A DNA stretch of 64,000 nt from Flavobacterium sp. I-STPP5a (GTDB lineage: Bacteria; Bacteroidota; Bacteroidia; Flavobacteriales; Flavobacteriaceae), in the NCBI RefSeq assembly GCF_009764685.1, contig NZ_VHLM01000050.1:1-64000 (forward strand), given 5' to 3'. Positions 53,875 to 63,543 of this stretch are shown one piece after another. The position numbers were made by a program, and so were the translations under genes. Under the pieces are notes generated by a model. That model saw only the letters and a program-made list of their open reading frames with translations, did no database searches and was not told the DNA's origin. Position 1 is the stretch's first letter; the number at the start of each line of letters is the position of its first letter.

Positions 53875-56235
53875 ATGTCACACTATTTTTTCAAAGAAAC
53901 CCCATTCAAAACTCTTATTTCATTTCATAAACTCATTGATGGGCTGGAGGAGATTGCTAATAGTCCTATAGATTACAGAGCTAATTATGCCAAGGCATTG
54001 CTACGAGAAATTGAACCCTTTCCCGAGTTTAAAACAGGTATTGAAGATTTTGACATTATTTTTAAAAATAAAGAATTATTAGAAAACATATTAGCTGATT
54101 TATTCCCTACAGTTTTAACACACAACGAAATCAAAGCTGTTACCATTCCGTTTCAAAATTTTACATTTAACTATTCCAAGCGGTTTCAAAAAATAATAGA
54201 AAACGCAGGCACACCTTTTGACATGACCATTAGCGATTTTAATGAAGATCAATTTTACGTCATGAGTTGTATTCTAATTTTAAATACGTTTTACAAACAA
54301 AATTTTGATTACAATAAGCCTTTGTTTTATGACATTCCAGATAAAAATGGAATTATCAAACATTATCGTATTTTGTATAATGCTGATTTTATGGAAATCA
54401 TTCCTACAGCAAATGCCCTAACACTCACTGTTAACGAAATAGATTTATTAATGGATAACTTTGACGATGTGGCACTATGGAAACAAAAGTTCCCTCAAGA
54501 AAGTTGGATCCTGAAAGGTTTTGGAATTGTATCTTTATTTGATGCAACAATTGAAAATGCTGTATCAAACTTAAAGAGCAATCTTTTAAAAACAAAATCT
54601 GAACCAAATGAAAATCCCGGAGATTTTGAAGGCATCTTTCGTTCAATTTTTAAAATACCCGACTTAAAGGTTGGATTTATCATGTTTGATGAAGAGGAAC
54701 AAAAATTTGTAAAACCTCCTTATGATGCAACTGGAAGTTTTATGCTACAAGATTTACAAGAAGTAGATTGCAATAATTCTCTTTTTGGATGTTCATTAGA
54801 AAGTATTCTAAATCAAAACAAACCTTTTATTATTTCTAATGTGGAGCAGTTTGCCCAAGAGATAAACAATGAAAAACTAGGAAACTATTTGCTATCACAA
54901 GAAATCAAAAGTTGTATATTAGCTCCTGTTATAAAAAATGGCAAATTATTAGGTATTATTGAGCTTGTATCTAGCAAATCTAGAGCGTTAAACAGCATTA
55001 ATGTCAATAATTTAGATATGATTTTACCCTATGTTATTGATACCTTAGAACGGTATAATAATGATATGCAAAATCAAATAGAAGCCATCATTCAGCGGGA
55101 ATACACTGCAATTCACCCAAGTGTGTACTGGAAATTCAAAAAAGAAGCAGTTACTTATTTCAAAACACAAACTAAAGATTACAATTTTAAAGAAATTGTT
55201 TTTAAAGAAGTCTATCCTTTGTATGGACAAATTGATATCAAGGGATCCTCAAATCACAGAAATGAAACCGTACAAGAAGATTTAAAAAATCAGTTGAACG
55301 CATTGATTCAAATTTTTGAAAATCAAAGATTCAACACCAATTTAGTATTGTCTGAGCAGCGCACTTTTGAATTACAAACATTATTAACGCAACTAGATGC
55401 TCCGCTAAAAGCTGATACGGAACAACAAATACAACTGTATATAGAAAATGAAATTCATCCTATTTTAAAGAATACTATACAAGCTAATGATGACAACACT
55501 TTAGAAAAAAAATATTTTGAAAGTCTAGATCCCAAAACGGGAATGTTTTATCATTCTAGAAAAAAGTTTGATCATGCACTATCTATAATCAATAAAAAAC
55601 TAGCTTCTATCCTTGACAAAAAACAAACTGAAGCACAAGAAATTTATCCTCACTATTACGAACGTTTTAAAACGGATGGAGTAGAACACAACTTATACAT
55701 AGGCGCTACCATTGCACCAACCAAAACTTTTGATACCTTGTATTTGCACAATTTAAGGTTGTGGCAATTACAAACTTTATGTGAAATGGAAAAAGAGCAC
55801 CATCAATTAAAATATTCACTACCTTATGAACTAGATGTAACATCGCTAATTCTAGTTTTTAGCTCTCCTATTTCAATTCGATTTAGAATGGATGAAAAAC
55901 GTTTTGATGTAGACGGCACCTATAATGCGCGCTATGAAGTAGTTAAAAAACGAATTGATAAAGCCCATATAAAAGGAACCTCTGAACGAATTACCGAAAA
56001 AGAGAAAATAACTATTGTATACTCACACAATAACGAAGAAACAGAATATCTCAATTACATTAAGTTTTTGCAATTCAAAAAAATACTTGAGCCCGGTATC
56101 GAACAATTTGAAGTCGAAGAGCTGCAAGGTGTATCTGGACTAAGAGCAATTCGTGTGAAAGTAAGCAATACGAGCCAGAACCCAGTTGATTCTAATTATG
56201 GCTTTTATGAAAATAATCTAGATAAAAGGAATTAA
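53875..56235 (+). CDS. Large GAF-domain protein of unknown role
   Basis: 786 residues with no signal peptide and no clear membrane helices. A GAF-like domain lies about 250-395 (KVGFIMFDEEEQKFV ... ILAPVIKNGKLLGIIELVSS). The N-terminal ~240 residues and C-terminal ~380 residues match no domain I recognise. The GAF domain suggests small-molecule or redox sensing. Ends 2 bases from the convergent HD-PycTM gene. Confidence 0.8.
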   Translation: MSHYFFKETPFKTLISFHKLIDGLEEIANSPIDYRANYAKALLREIEPFPEFKTGIEDFDIIFKNKELLENILADLFPTVLTHNEIKAVTIPFQNFTFNYSKRFQKIIENAGTPFDMTISDFNEDQFYVMSCILILNTFYKQNFDYNKPLFYDIPDKNGIIKHYRILYNADFMEIIPTANALTLTVNEIDLLMDNFDDVALWKQKFPQESWILKGFGIVSLFDATIENAVSNLKSNLLKTKSEPNENPGDFEGIFRSIFKIPDLKVGFIMFDEEEQKFVKPPYDATGSFMLQDLQEVDCNNSLFGCSLESILNQNKPFIISNVEQFAQEINNEKLGNYLLSQEIKSCILAPVIKNGKLLGIIELVSSKSRALNSINVNNLDMILPYVIDTLERYNNDMQNQIEAIIQREYTAIHPSVYWKFKKEAVTYFKTQTKDYNFKEIVFKEVYPLYGQIDIKGSSNHRNETVQEDLKNQLNALIQIFENQRFNTNLVLSEQRTFELQTLLTQLDAPLKADTEQQIQLYIENEIHPILKNTIQANDDNTLEKKYFESLDPKTGMFYHSRKKFDHALSIINKKLASILDKKQTEAQEIYPHYYERFKTDGVEHNLYIGATIAPTKTFDTLYLHNLRLWQLQTLCEMEKEHHQLKYSLPYELDVTSLILVFSSPISIRFRMDEKRFDVDGTYNARYEVVKKRIDKAHIKGTSERITEKEKITIVYSHNNEETEYLNYIKFLQFKKILEPGIEQFEVEELQGVSGLRAIRVKVSNTSQNPVDSNYGFYENNLDKRN

Positions 56236-56237
56236 TG

Positions 56238-57422
56238 TTACCCCATTTTAAATGCAATTACAAATGAAATTACAGAAATTATTATTCCAATCATAAAAAA
56301 ATTGTACGTTAACCTAAGCAAGCGGTATTTTTTTTCAAGCACTACCCCTAAGTAATATAAATCTTTAATCATTGAATTGTACAAATACTCTTTGTCTTTC
56401 ATCATTTCATTCATAGCCCATTGGTATTCCTCCAAAGGCATTTTATAAAAATTACCAAAAAAAAGTAAATTCACTTTTTGATTTTCAATATCTTGATGCG
56501 AAAAAACACCTTTTGTTACTTTGGGCCTAGTGGATAAAATGGCAAAAATTATTGTGGTAACACTTGACATAAGCATGATAAAAGTAGGTATCATGAGATG
56601 TACATTTTTAGGGCTATCCAATTTGGGAATTAAAATGGATAACGCAATAGAAATAATAATTGCATTTACAGATAATAAGATATTCGCTTTGCTATCAGCA
56701 ATACCGCTCAAAGTAGTATGATTGTTAAGAGTAACCCTAAAAAGTGTGTCAACGGCACGATCTGGTTTATCTTCCTTTTCCTTTTTAGTTGGAACAAATT
56801 CTAGATCTTTACCCTTGTTCAATCCCATTTTTTTAATTTTTTTTTGAAGTTTTTTACTATTTTTCTCTTTTAGTGGTTGCCAATGTTCGCGGGCATAATC
56901 TGTGTAATAACGATGCTTATTGGTAAGAAAATCTATATTCTCGAGAATCCAATCTTTATCTGAGAATTTTTTTTGATCCAAACATGCCCATTCCTCTCGT
57001 AAATCATTGCAAGTAGTAGCATAATTAGGTGCTGAAAGGTGAAAACAATCGCCATCTTTCATGATTTTTTCTAAAAGTGTTTGAGGTTCATACCCAAATT
57101 CAGTAGCCATTATTAGTACGGCCACCTGATCTATAAAATCAGATGACTTTTCCTTATCTGATAGAAAATCACGCATTAGAGAAACACTTACTTCTTCATG
57201 ATGATCATAACAATTTGTATATCCCGTATCATGAAACCAAGCGGCAATTTGTAAAATTTCAAATTCATACTGGCTAACATTTTCTTCATTAGAAAGCAAT
57301 TCTACTGCAGTAACTACCTGAATAGTATGCTGTACATTATGATAGGTAAATGAGTTAGAAAGTTTATCTTTGAAGAGTTTTTCAACGTGACCCCTAGCTT
57401 GTTCTATTAAATTCATGGACAT
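56238..57422 (-). CDS. HD phosphohydrolase fused to PycTM (Pycsar-type effector)
   Basis: 394 residues. HD domain (1-200): H28 and H32 (YHNVQHTIQV), H64-D65 (WFHDTGY), H74/H75 and D123-D125 (MKDGDCFH). A linker follows to about 225, then a PycTM-like region: RAVDTLFRVTLNNHTTLSGI, ADSKANILLSVNAIIIS (membrane helix), a second helix, then KDLYYLGVVLEKKYRLLRLTY and a final helix. This is the architecture annotated as Pycsar effector family. No cyclase gene is in the window. Start is M at 57422 or M at 57416. Confidence 0.88.
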   Translation of the reverse strand: MSMNLIEQARGHVEKLFKDKLSNSFTYHNVQHTIQVVTAVELLSNEENVSQYEFEILQIAAWFHDTGYTNCYDHHEEVSVSLMRDFLSDKEKSSDFIDQVAVLIMATEFGYEPQTLLEKIMKDGDCFHLSAPNYATTCNDLREEWACLDQKKFSDKDWILENIDFLTNKHRYYTDYAREHWQPLKEKNSKKLQKKIKKMGLNKGKDLEFVPTKKEKEDKPDRAVDTLFRVTLNNHTTLSGIADSKANILLSVNAIIISIALSILIPKLDSPKNVHLMIPTFIMLMSSVTTIIFAILSTRPKVTKGVFSHQDIENQKVNLLFFGNFYKMPLEEYQWAMNEMMKDKEYLYNSMIKDLYYLGVVLEKKYRLLRLTYNFFMIGIIISVISFVIAFKMG

Positions 57423-57441
57423 TTTTTTACACTACTAAATT

Positions 57442-60400
57442 ATGAAATTATTTTCGGATAAATCTTCTAATCCTTTTTATATAACTGGAATTTCAATTCT
57501 GTTTGTTTTTACTCTTTTCACGTCCTGTGCAACACATCATGCACAATATGGGAAAAATGCAAAAAACCTAACTCAGAACGCAACAGATAGCCTAAAAATT
57601 GCACATACTTTTTATTTAATTGGTGATGCAGGAAACGCAAATGAACCAAAGGCGAAAGAAACGTTGAACTTGCTTGAAGAGCAATTAAAAAAAGCAAATA
57701 CAAACAGCACATTACTATATTTAGGAGATAATATTTACCCAAAAGGATTACCAGACACCAATCCGGCAAATGAACGGTTAGCAGCCGAGGAGAAACTCCT
57801 AAATCAACTAAAACTATCTCAAAACTTTAAAGGAAAAACTATTTTCATACCAGGAAATCATGACTGGTACAGTGGCCTGAAAGGGTTAGAACGTCAAGGT
57901 AAATTTGTTACGAATTATTTGAAAGAAAAAAAATCATTTATGCCCAGCAATGGTTGCGGTATTGATGAACTAGAAATCAATAAAAACCTCATTTTAATTG
58001 CAATTGACAGCCAATGGTTTTTAGAAAACTGGGACAAAAGCCCCACTATAAATGAGGACTGTAACATTAAAACAAGGGAAGCTTTTTTTGTTGAACTTGA
58101 AAATGTATTGTCAAAAAATCAAGAAAGAACCGTAATTATAGCAATGCATCATCCATTAATGAGTAATGGTTCTCATGGTGGACAATTTTCATTAGAAAAA
58201 CAACTTTTCCCATTAGAGCAAAAAATTCCATTGCCAATAATAGGATCACTCATCAATTTAGTTCGAAAAACATCTGGTATAAGTCCGCAAGACATTCAAA
58301 ACAAGCAGTATGACCTGTTTATCAAACGCGTTAAAACTTTGCTTCAAAACCATGAAAATTTAATAGTCGTTTCTGGTCATGATCACAACTTACAATACTT
58401 AGAAAGAGACAATATCAAACAAATTATTAGCGGTGCAGGATCTAAATCTGAGGGAGCAAGGGCAATTCTCAGTACGGATTTTTCGTATGGTAAAAATGGA
58501 TTTGCCAAATTAACTGTTTTTGAAAACGGACTTTCAAAAGTGATGTACTTTGGCAAAGAAAAAGAGTCCCTCATTCATGAAAAAATAGTGTTACAAGAAA
58601 AAAAAGATTTTGACACCAGTGTATTTTCAAAATCGTTTCCAAAAACTATAAATACAAGCATTTACAGTCCTGAGCAAACAAAAAAATCTGGGTTTTATAA
58701 GTTCTTTTTTGGTAATCACTACCGCAATTATTACAGCAAACTCATCAACGTTCCTGTAGCAACTATAGATACACTTTTAGGAGGATTACAGCCCAAACGT
58801 GCTGGAGGTGGACATCAATCTAACTCCCTTCAACTTTTTGATTCTAGCGGAAAAGAGTATGTGATGCGCAGTTTAAAAAAGAGTCCTACTCGATTTTTAC
58901 AATCAGTTGCGTTTAAAAAACAATTCATACAAGATGAATTTGAAGACACCTATGCAGAAAATTTACTTTCGGACTTTTACACCACAGCACATCCGTATAC
59001 CCCTTTGGCAGTAGGTAACTTGGCCTCAAAAATAGGTGTTGCACATACTAATCCCGTTTTATACTATATCCCTAAACACGCAGCGCTTCAAAATTTTAAT
59101 AGTACTTATGGCAATGAACTATATATGGTAGAAGAACGCGCAACTACTAATCAAATTGCTACCTCTAGTTTTGGAACACCACTTGCAATAGTAAGCACAG
59201 AGGATGTTTTAAAAAACATGCGCAAGGATGAAAAATATGTGGTAAATGAAAGTGAATACATCAAAGCGAGATTATTTGATATGCTAATAGGAGATTGGGA
59301 TAGGCATGAAGATCAATGGCGCTGGGGCGAATATCACGAAAATGATAAAGTTATTTACAAACCTATTCCCCGTGATAGAGATCAGGCATTCAGTAAATAT
59401 GATGGTGCATTGGTTTATGTGTTAATGAAAAACGTACAACTAAGACATATGCAGTCGTTTAAAAATAATTTAAAAAATGTAAAACTAATGAATAGAGAGG
59501 CTTATCCACTGGATTTGGCCTTCTTAAAAAAAACTACTAAAGATGAATGGGTAAAACAAGCTAAATACATTCAAGAAAACTTGACAGATAGTGCTATAGA
59601 TGACGCCTTTAAAGTACTACCTAAAGAAGTTTTAGATTATACAATTACAGACATACAACAAAAATTAAAAGCAAGAAAAAAAGAACTTACTATTGCTGCT
59701 TCTACTTATTATGATGTACTGCAACATACTGTAATGCTTGTAGGTACTGATAAAAAAGACAAATTTGTTGTACTAAATGAAGAAAAAAACAAATTAACTA
59801 TTCAAGTATTTCGGGTAAAGAAAACGGGAGAAGAATTGCAGTACTCCAGAAATTTTACTGCCAATAAAACTAAAAAAATATGGATTTATGGCTTAGATGA
59901 TGACGATGAATTCATAGTAAAAGGAACATCAAATTCTGGAATAAAAATAAGATTAATAGGCGGTCAAAATGAAGACCTTTACACTATTGAAAACGGTAAA
60001 AAAGTAAAAATTCATGATTTTAAATCCCGTACCAATACGTACACTCTTGACTCAAAAACAAAGTTAAGGTTGATGGACGATTACGACAATAGCTTTTATG
60101 ATTATAAAAAACCAAAATACAATTATTTTACTAGCTTACCCAACATTGGGTTTAACCCCGATGATGGTATAAAAATAGGAATTGTAACAGGTTATATTGT
60201 ACATGATTACAAACAAAATCCTTTTACTCATAAACATTCTTTAAAGACCAATTATTATTTTGCAACTAGTGGGTATGAGGCTATTTATAACGGGAAATTC
60301 CCAAAACTCTTTGGCAAATGGGATGCTGATCTGGAAGCTCGTTTTACAAGCCCTAACTTTACCATCAATTATTTTGGGTATGGTAATGAAACCCAAAATG

Positions 60401-61167
60401 ATTCGGAGTTATTTGACATGGATTACAATCGTGTTCGAATTCGAATGATAAAAGTGATGCCATCCATTAATAAAATTGGTCTTAACGGTAGCAAGTTTCA
60501 GATACAATCTAGTTACGAAAGAATTACAGTAGAGGCAACTACTAATAGGTTTGTAGATTCCTCTTCCGAAGTAAATCCAAAAGTTTTTGAAAATCAACAT
60601 TTTGCTGGTGCAAGTGTTAAATACAGTTATGAAAACTATGACATCCCTGCATTTCCATCCATGGGAATGGGAATTAGTTTTACCGGAAGTTGGAAAATGA
60701 ATCTAGAAGACTTAAAAAGAAATTTCCCTACTTTAGAAAGTAAAATAAACTTTAACCATAAAATAGATGCTAAAGGTAAACTAGTTCTTGCCACAATCCT
60801 TCGAGGAAAAGCAGTACTGAATAATAATTTCGAATTTTATCAAGGAGCAACTCTAGGTGGTGATTATGATTTAAGAGGTTTTAGAAATGAACGTTTCTTG
60901 GGGAATCAATCTTTTTATCACAGTAGTGATATCCGTTTGAATCTTGGTAAAATAAAAAGAAGCGTCATCCCAATGACTTTTGGTATTTTAGGTGGTTATG
61001 ACTACGGACGCGTTTGGCTAAAAGGAGAAAACTCTGAAAAATGGAATCAATCCATTGGCGGAGGGATTTGGCTTAACGGTCTCAATGCACTTACAGCTCG
61101 CATCACTTATTTTAAAAGTGCAAGCGAGGAAGCCCGTATTGCTTTTGGTTTAGGATTTGGTTTTTAA
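57442..61167 (+). CDS. Metallophosphoesterase, kinase-like core and outer-membrane barrel in one protein
   Basis: 1241 residues. Lipobox-like signal (LFTSCATHH, about 20-32). Residues about 50-330: calcineurin-like phosphoesterase (LIGDAGN, YLGDNIYPKG, IPGNHDWYSG, MHHPLMSNGSHGG, VSGHDHN). Residues about 440-730: atypical-kinase-like motifs EYVMRSLKK (K479/K480), DMLIGDWDRHEDQ (D618, D620) and PRDRDQAF (D645, D647). Residues about 900-1241: BamA/Omp85-like barrel ending in ARIAFGLGFGF. Divergent from the HD-PycTM gene; 19 bases separate the starts. Confidence 0.8.
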   Translation: MKLFSDKSSNPFYITGISILFVFTLFTSCATHHAQYGKNAKNLTQNATDSLKIAHTFYLIGDAGNANEPKAKETLNLLEEQLKKANTNSTLLYLGDNIYPKGLPDTNPANERLAAEEKLLNQLKLSQNFKGKTIFIPGNHDWYSGLKGLERQGKFVTNYLKEKKSFMPSNGCGIDELEINKNLILIAIDSQWFLENWDKSPTINEDCNIKTREAFFVELENVLSKNQERTVIIAMHHPLMSNGSHGGQFSLEKQLFPLEQKIPLPIIGSLINLVRKTSGISPQDIQNKQYDLFIKRVKTLLQNHENLIVVSGHDHNLQYLERDNIKQIISGAGSKSEGARAILSTDFSYGKNGFAKLTVFENGLSKVMYFGKEKESLIHEKIVLQEKKDFDTSVFSKSFPKTINTSIYSPEQTKKSGFYKFFFGNHYRNYYSKLINVPVATIDTLLGGLQPKRAGGGHQSNSLQLFDSSGKEYVMRSLKKSPTRFLQSVAFKKQFIQDEFEDTYAENLLSDFYTTAHPYTPLAVGNLASKIGVAHTNPVLYYIPKHAALQNFNSTYGNELYMVEERATTNQIATSSFGTPLAIVSTEDVLKNMRKDEKYVVNESEYIKARLFDMLIGDWDRHEDQWRWGEYHENDKVIYKPIPRDRDQAFSKYDGALVYVLMKNVQLRHMQSFKNNLKNVKLMNREAYPLDLAFLKKTTKDEWVKQAKYIQENLTDSAIDDAFKVLPKEVLDYTITDIQQKLKARKKELTIAASTYYDVLQHTVMLVGTDKKDKFVVLNEEKNKLTIQVFRVKKTGEELQYSRNFTANKTKKIWIYGLDDDDEFIVKGTSNSGIKIRLIGGQNEDLYTIENGKKVKIHDFKSRTNTYTLDSKTKLRLMDDYDNSFYDYKKPKYNYFTSLPNIGFNPDDGIKIGIVTGYIVHDYKQNPFTHKHSLKTNYYFATSGYEAIYNGKFPKLFGKWDADLEARFTSPNFTINYFGYGNETQNDSELFDMDYNRVRIRMIKVMPSINKIGLNGSKFQIQSSYERITVEATTNRFVDSSSEVNPKVFENQHFAGASVKYSYENYDIPAFPSMGMGISFTGSWKMNLEDLKRNFPTLESKINFNHKIDAKGKLVLATILRGKAVLNNNFEFYQGATLGGDYDLRGFRNERFLGNQSFYHSSDIRLNLGKIKRSVIPMTFGILGGYDYGRVWLKGENSEKWNQSIGGGIWLNGLNALTARITYFKSASEEARIAFGLGFGF

Positions 61168-62019
61168 TTGTGTTAAACTGGTTTTATAAACCTTACCTCC
61201 ATCACTGCCGTATTTTTCATCTGCAAGTAGTATTTTGTCATTGTCTATAAATGTGGCTGCTTCTTTTTGAGAAAAATGGTTCAATTCTAGAGCCGTTTGG
61301 GTACCGCTCAAGAAATTATCTCCTTTAAAATTTTCGAAAAGAATAATTTTATCATGTGTAAGCAAAGCTACCTTTGACTGATCAGGACTTATAATAGCAC
61401 TCGTTATAGCACATGATTTATAGGTGTCACAGGTTTTAAAAGTACCCAATAATTTGGCTTGATGATATCCGGCTTGATTCGGTATTTTATAAATTAATGA
61501 CGTACCATCAAATCCTTTGCTTCTGTTTTTGGTAAACAAATAAAAATTATTATTCATCTCAAAAAAACCTTCAACATCAAACAATAATTCTTTTTTATTT
61601 GGAGGAAATTGCTTTTGTTCAGGATATGAAAATGATATTTTTGAAACGGGTGTTGCAGTAACATTCAATAAAGAATTTTTGTCAACTTTATATATACATA
61701 AATCCTTGCGTTCATTGTCATTATTACCAAAATCACCGAGATATAAATTTCCGTTTTTATCCATAGTAACATCTTCCCAATCTGTATTTTGAGCATCAGT
61801 TATGGATATTGTCTTTGTAATTTTACTGGTAGAGTTAATTTTATATAATGCGCTAGCATTGCCGCTATCCTCAATTGCCCATACGGACTGATCTTGCGGT
61901 GTATAAATGATCCCTGAAACTTCTTTGAGTTTCTTTGGCAAAGAATACAATTCTGTTATGGTAGATGATGGTTGCTCACAAGAAGCCAATAAAAGACTTA
62001 TAAAAATATATTTTTTCAT
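61150..62019 (-). CDS. Lipoprotein with SdiA-regulated-like beta-propeller
   Basis: 289 residues. Signal and lipobox MKKYIFISLLLASC. The body (EVSGIIYTPQDQSVWAIEDS, DWEDVTMDKNGNLYLGDFGNN, DVEGFFEMNNNFYLFTKN) resembles SdiA-regulated/NHL-type propeller proteins. Its 3' end overlaps the end of the convergent 1241-residue gene by 18 bases. Confidence 0.75.
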   Translation of the reverse strand: MKKYIFISLLLASCEQPSSTITELYSLPKKLKEVSGIIYTPQDQSVWAIEDSGNASALYKINSTSKITKTISITDAQNTDWEDVTMDKNGNLYLGDFGNNDNERKDLCIYKVDKNSLLNVTATPVSKISFSYPEQKQFPPNKKELLFDVEGFFEMNNNFYLFTKNRSKGFDGTSLIYKIPNQAGYHQAKLLGTFKTCDTYKSCAITSAIISPDQSKVALLTHDKIILFENFKGDNFLSGTQTALELNHFSQKEAATFIDNDKILLADEKYGSDGGKVYKTSLTQLKTKS

Positions 62020-62083
62020 AATATATAAATTTGATAATCCATAAAAATCAATTCAAATATAACCAATACGCTTTACTTAACAA

Positions 62084-63142
62084 TTACTTTTTTAAAACCG
62101 TACTGTTTTTATAATTCCTTGTGATAAACTCAAAGGCTGCAACCATAATACTTCCCATTGATTTTGCTTTTTTAAAATTGAGATCTTTTGTGTACCGGTA
62201 CAACTCCATTTTTAATTGTTCTAGATGTATTTCGGTTGAAAGCGTATCTGCACTCATAATCTCAAGTAACCTATTTATGCGGTTTTCTGAAGACAAAATT
62301 CTTTTGGCAAGAACTGCACGTTCTTCATCTTTGTATTGCTCAATAGAACTCATTTGAAGCTTTTCTTTGACCAATTTCACCATAGGGTAATTTTCTTTAA
62401 AAAATTGAGGCCTGTATACTTTAAAATTCCCTTCGTAGCACTGCTGATCAAAGTCTATAGCCCGTATTTTATAGACTACGTGATCAAAATCATGTATAGG
62501 AACAATGACATAATTATAGGAGCGCATGTCCCCCAACAATCGTATCATGCATCGCTCATTAAACTTTACAAACTCTTTGGCTATTTGAGCCTTTTCCGTC
62601 TCAGTACAATCTGCGAGTAAGGTTTTGATAAATACATCTCCTGGAATTCCCATAATATGTTCCTCAATAAGAGTATCATTATACACTAAGAAATTAATTT
62701 TATCTGGTGAAAGAATATGTTCTAGTTCCAATCCATAAACTCTAGAAGCATCTGCTTTTTTTACATAAAAGTGCGTGTAATTATCATTTAAAATATTTCT
62801 AACCTTGATTCGAAATGGTTTAGAATTCCCAAAAGTGCAATAATCAATTGAGTCGATATTCAAAAATTTGAGTATTCCTAAATTTCCATCAGAGTGTAGT
62901 AAGGAATAAATCTTTTTTAAATTCAAATCAATTTCTTCTCGCTCAAACTCATTATAATATACTCTAATCCACAAAGTATCTTGGTCATTTTTATCATATA
63001 CAGTCACCGAGCCTGAAAAACGCAATAAATCATCATAAAACACAGTTACTTTTGAAACCCTATCAAATCGTTCTAAATATTCCTGTAAAGAATTATTCAC
63101 TGGATATGACGGTTTTTTAAAAACCATAATGGGATCACTCAT
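62084..63142 (-). CDS. Hypothetical protein with atypical-kinase-like motifs
   Basis: 352 residues, soluble. No family recognised with certainty. RLLGDMRSYNYVIVP (Asp near 207, Asn near 211) followed by YKIRAIDFDQQCYEG (DFD in place of DFG) has the order and spacing of a kinase catalytic loop and metal-binding motif. EEHIMGIPGDVFI upstream looks like a hinge segment. A nucleotide-binding or kinase-like role is inference only. Confidence 0.6.
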   Translation of the reverse strand: MSDPIMVFKKPSYPVNNSLQEYLERFDRVSKVTVFYDDLLRFSGSVTVYDKNDQDTLWIRVYYNEFEREEIDLNLKKIYSLLHSDGNLGILKFLNIDSIDYCTFGNSKPFRIKVRNILNDNYTHFYVKKADASRVYGLELEHILSPDKINFLVYNDTLIEEHIMGIPGDVFIKTLLADCTETEKAQIAKEFVKFNERCMIRLLGDMRSYNYVIVPIHDFDHVVYKIRAIDFDQQCYEGNFKVYRPQFFKENYPMVKLVKEKLQMSSIEQYKDEERAVLAKRILSSENRINRLLEIMSADTLSTEIHLEQLKMELYRYTKDLNFKKAKSMGSIMVAAFEFITRNYKNSTVLKK

Positions 63143-63543
63143 AGGGTATTTTTTTTTTCAAAAATACAATAAAAATATATCTGAAGAATTTAATTCTTGA
63201 CTAATACCTTGCATTTAAAGACTAAAACATCCTTAAAATTAATACACTGATTTAATCACTATATATCTGATTACCTATTTAATAAATTAAAATTTCAATA
63301 TCATGAAAAACAGATACTAATTATAAATTTTAAAAAAGTAGAAAATGAGAATATAAACTATATATTTGATACTGTTGAAAATTTATATAAAAATGGTCGT
63401 AAATTCTAGGTGAGCCAAGTGCTAGCGCTAAATTAAAAATGCTGCCAGAAATTCATCAATAAAGTAAAATATCAGCCTATGTTTTGCCATATAAATTTTC
63501 AACCTGTCAAATACTTTAGATCTAAATTTAAATTGAAACAGTT
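63143..63543. other. Intergenic region, nothing convincing
   Basis: About 400 AT-rich bases between a minus-strand gene and the response regulator. A short stop-free stretch at 63409-63462 (reading GEPSASAKLKMLPEIHQ) looks protein-like but has no start and is too short to call. Confidence 0.5.

Noticed and set aside
56238..57422. Complete Pycsar defence operon
   Set aside because: No pyrimidine cyclase gene is found on either side within the window, so only an orphan effector-like gene is claimed.
63409..63462. Stop-free stretch GEPSASAKLKMLPEIHQ
   Set aside because: No start codon, only 17 codons, no family recognised; could be a remnant but unsupported.
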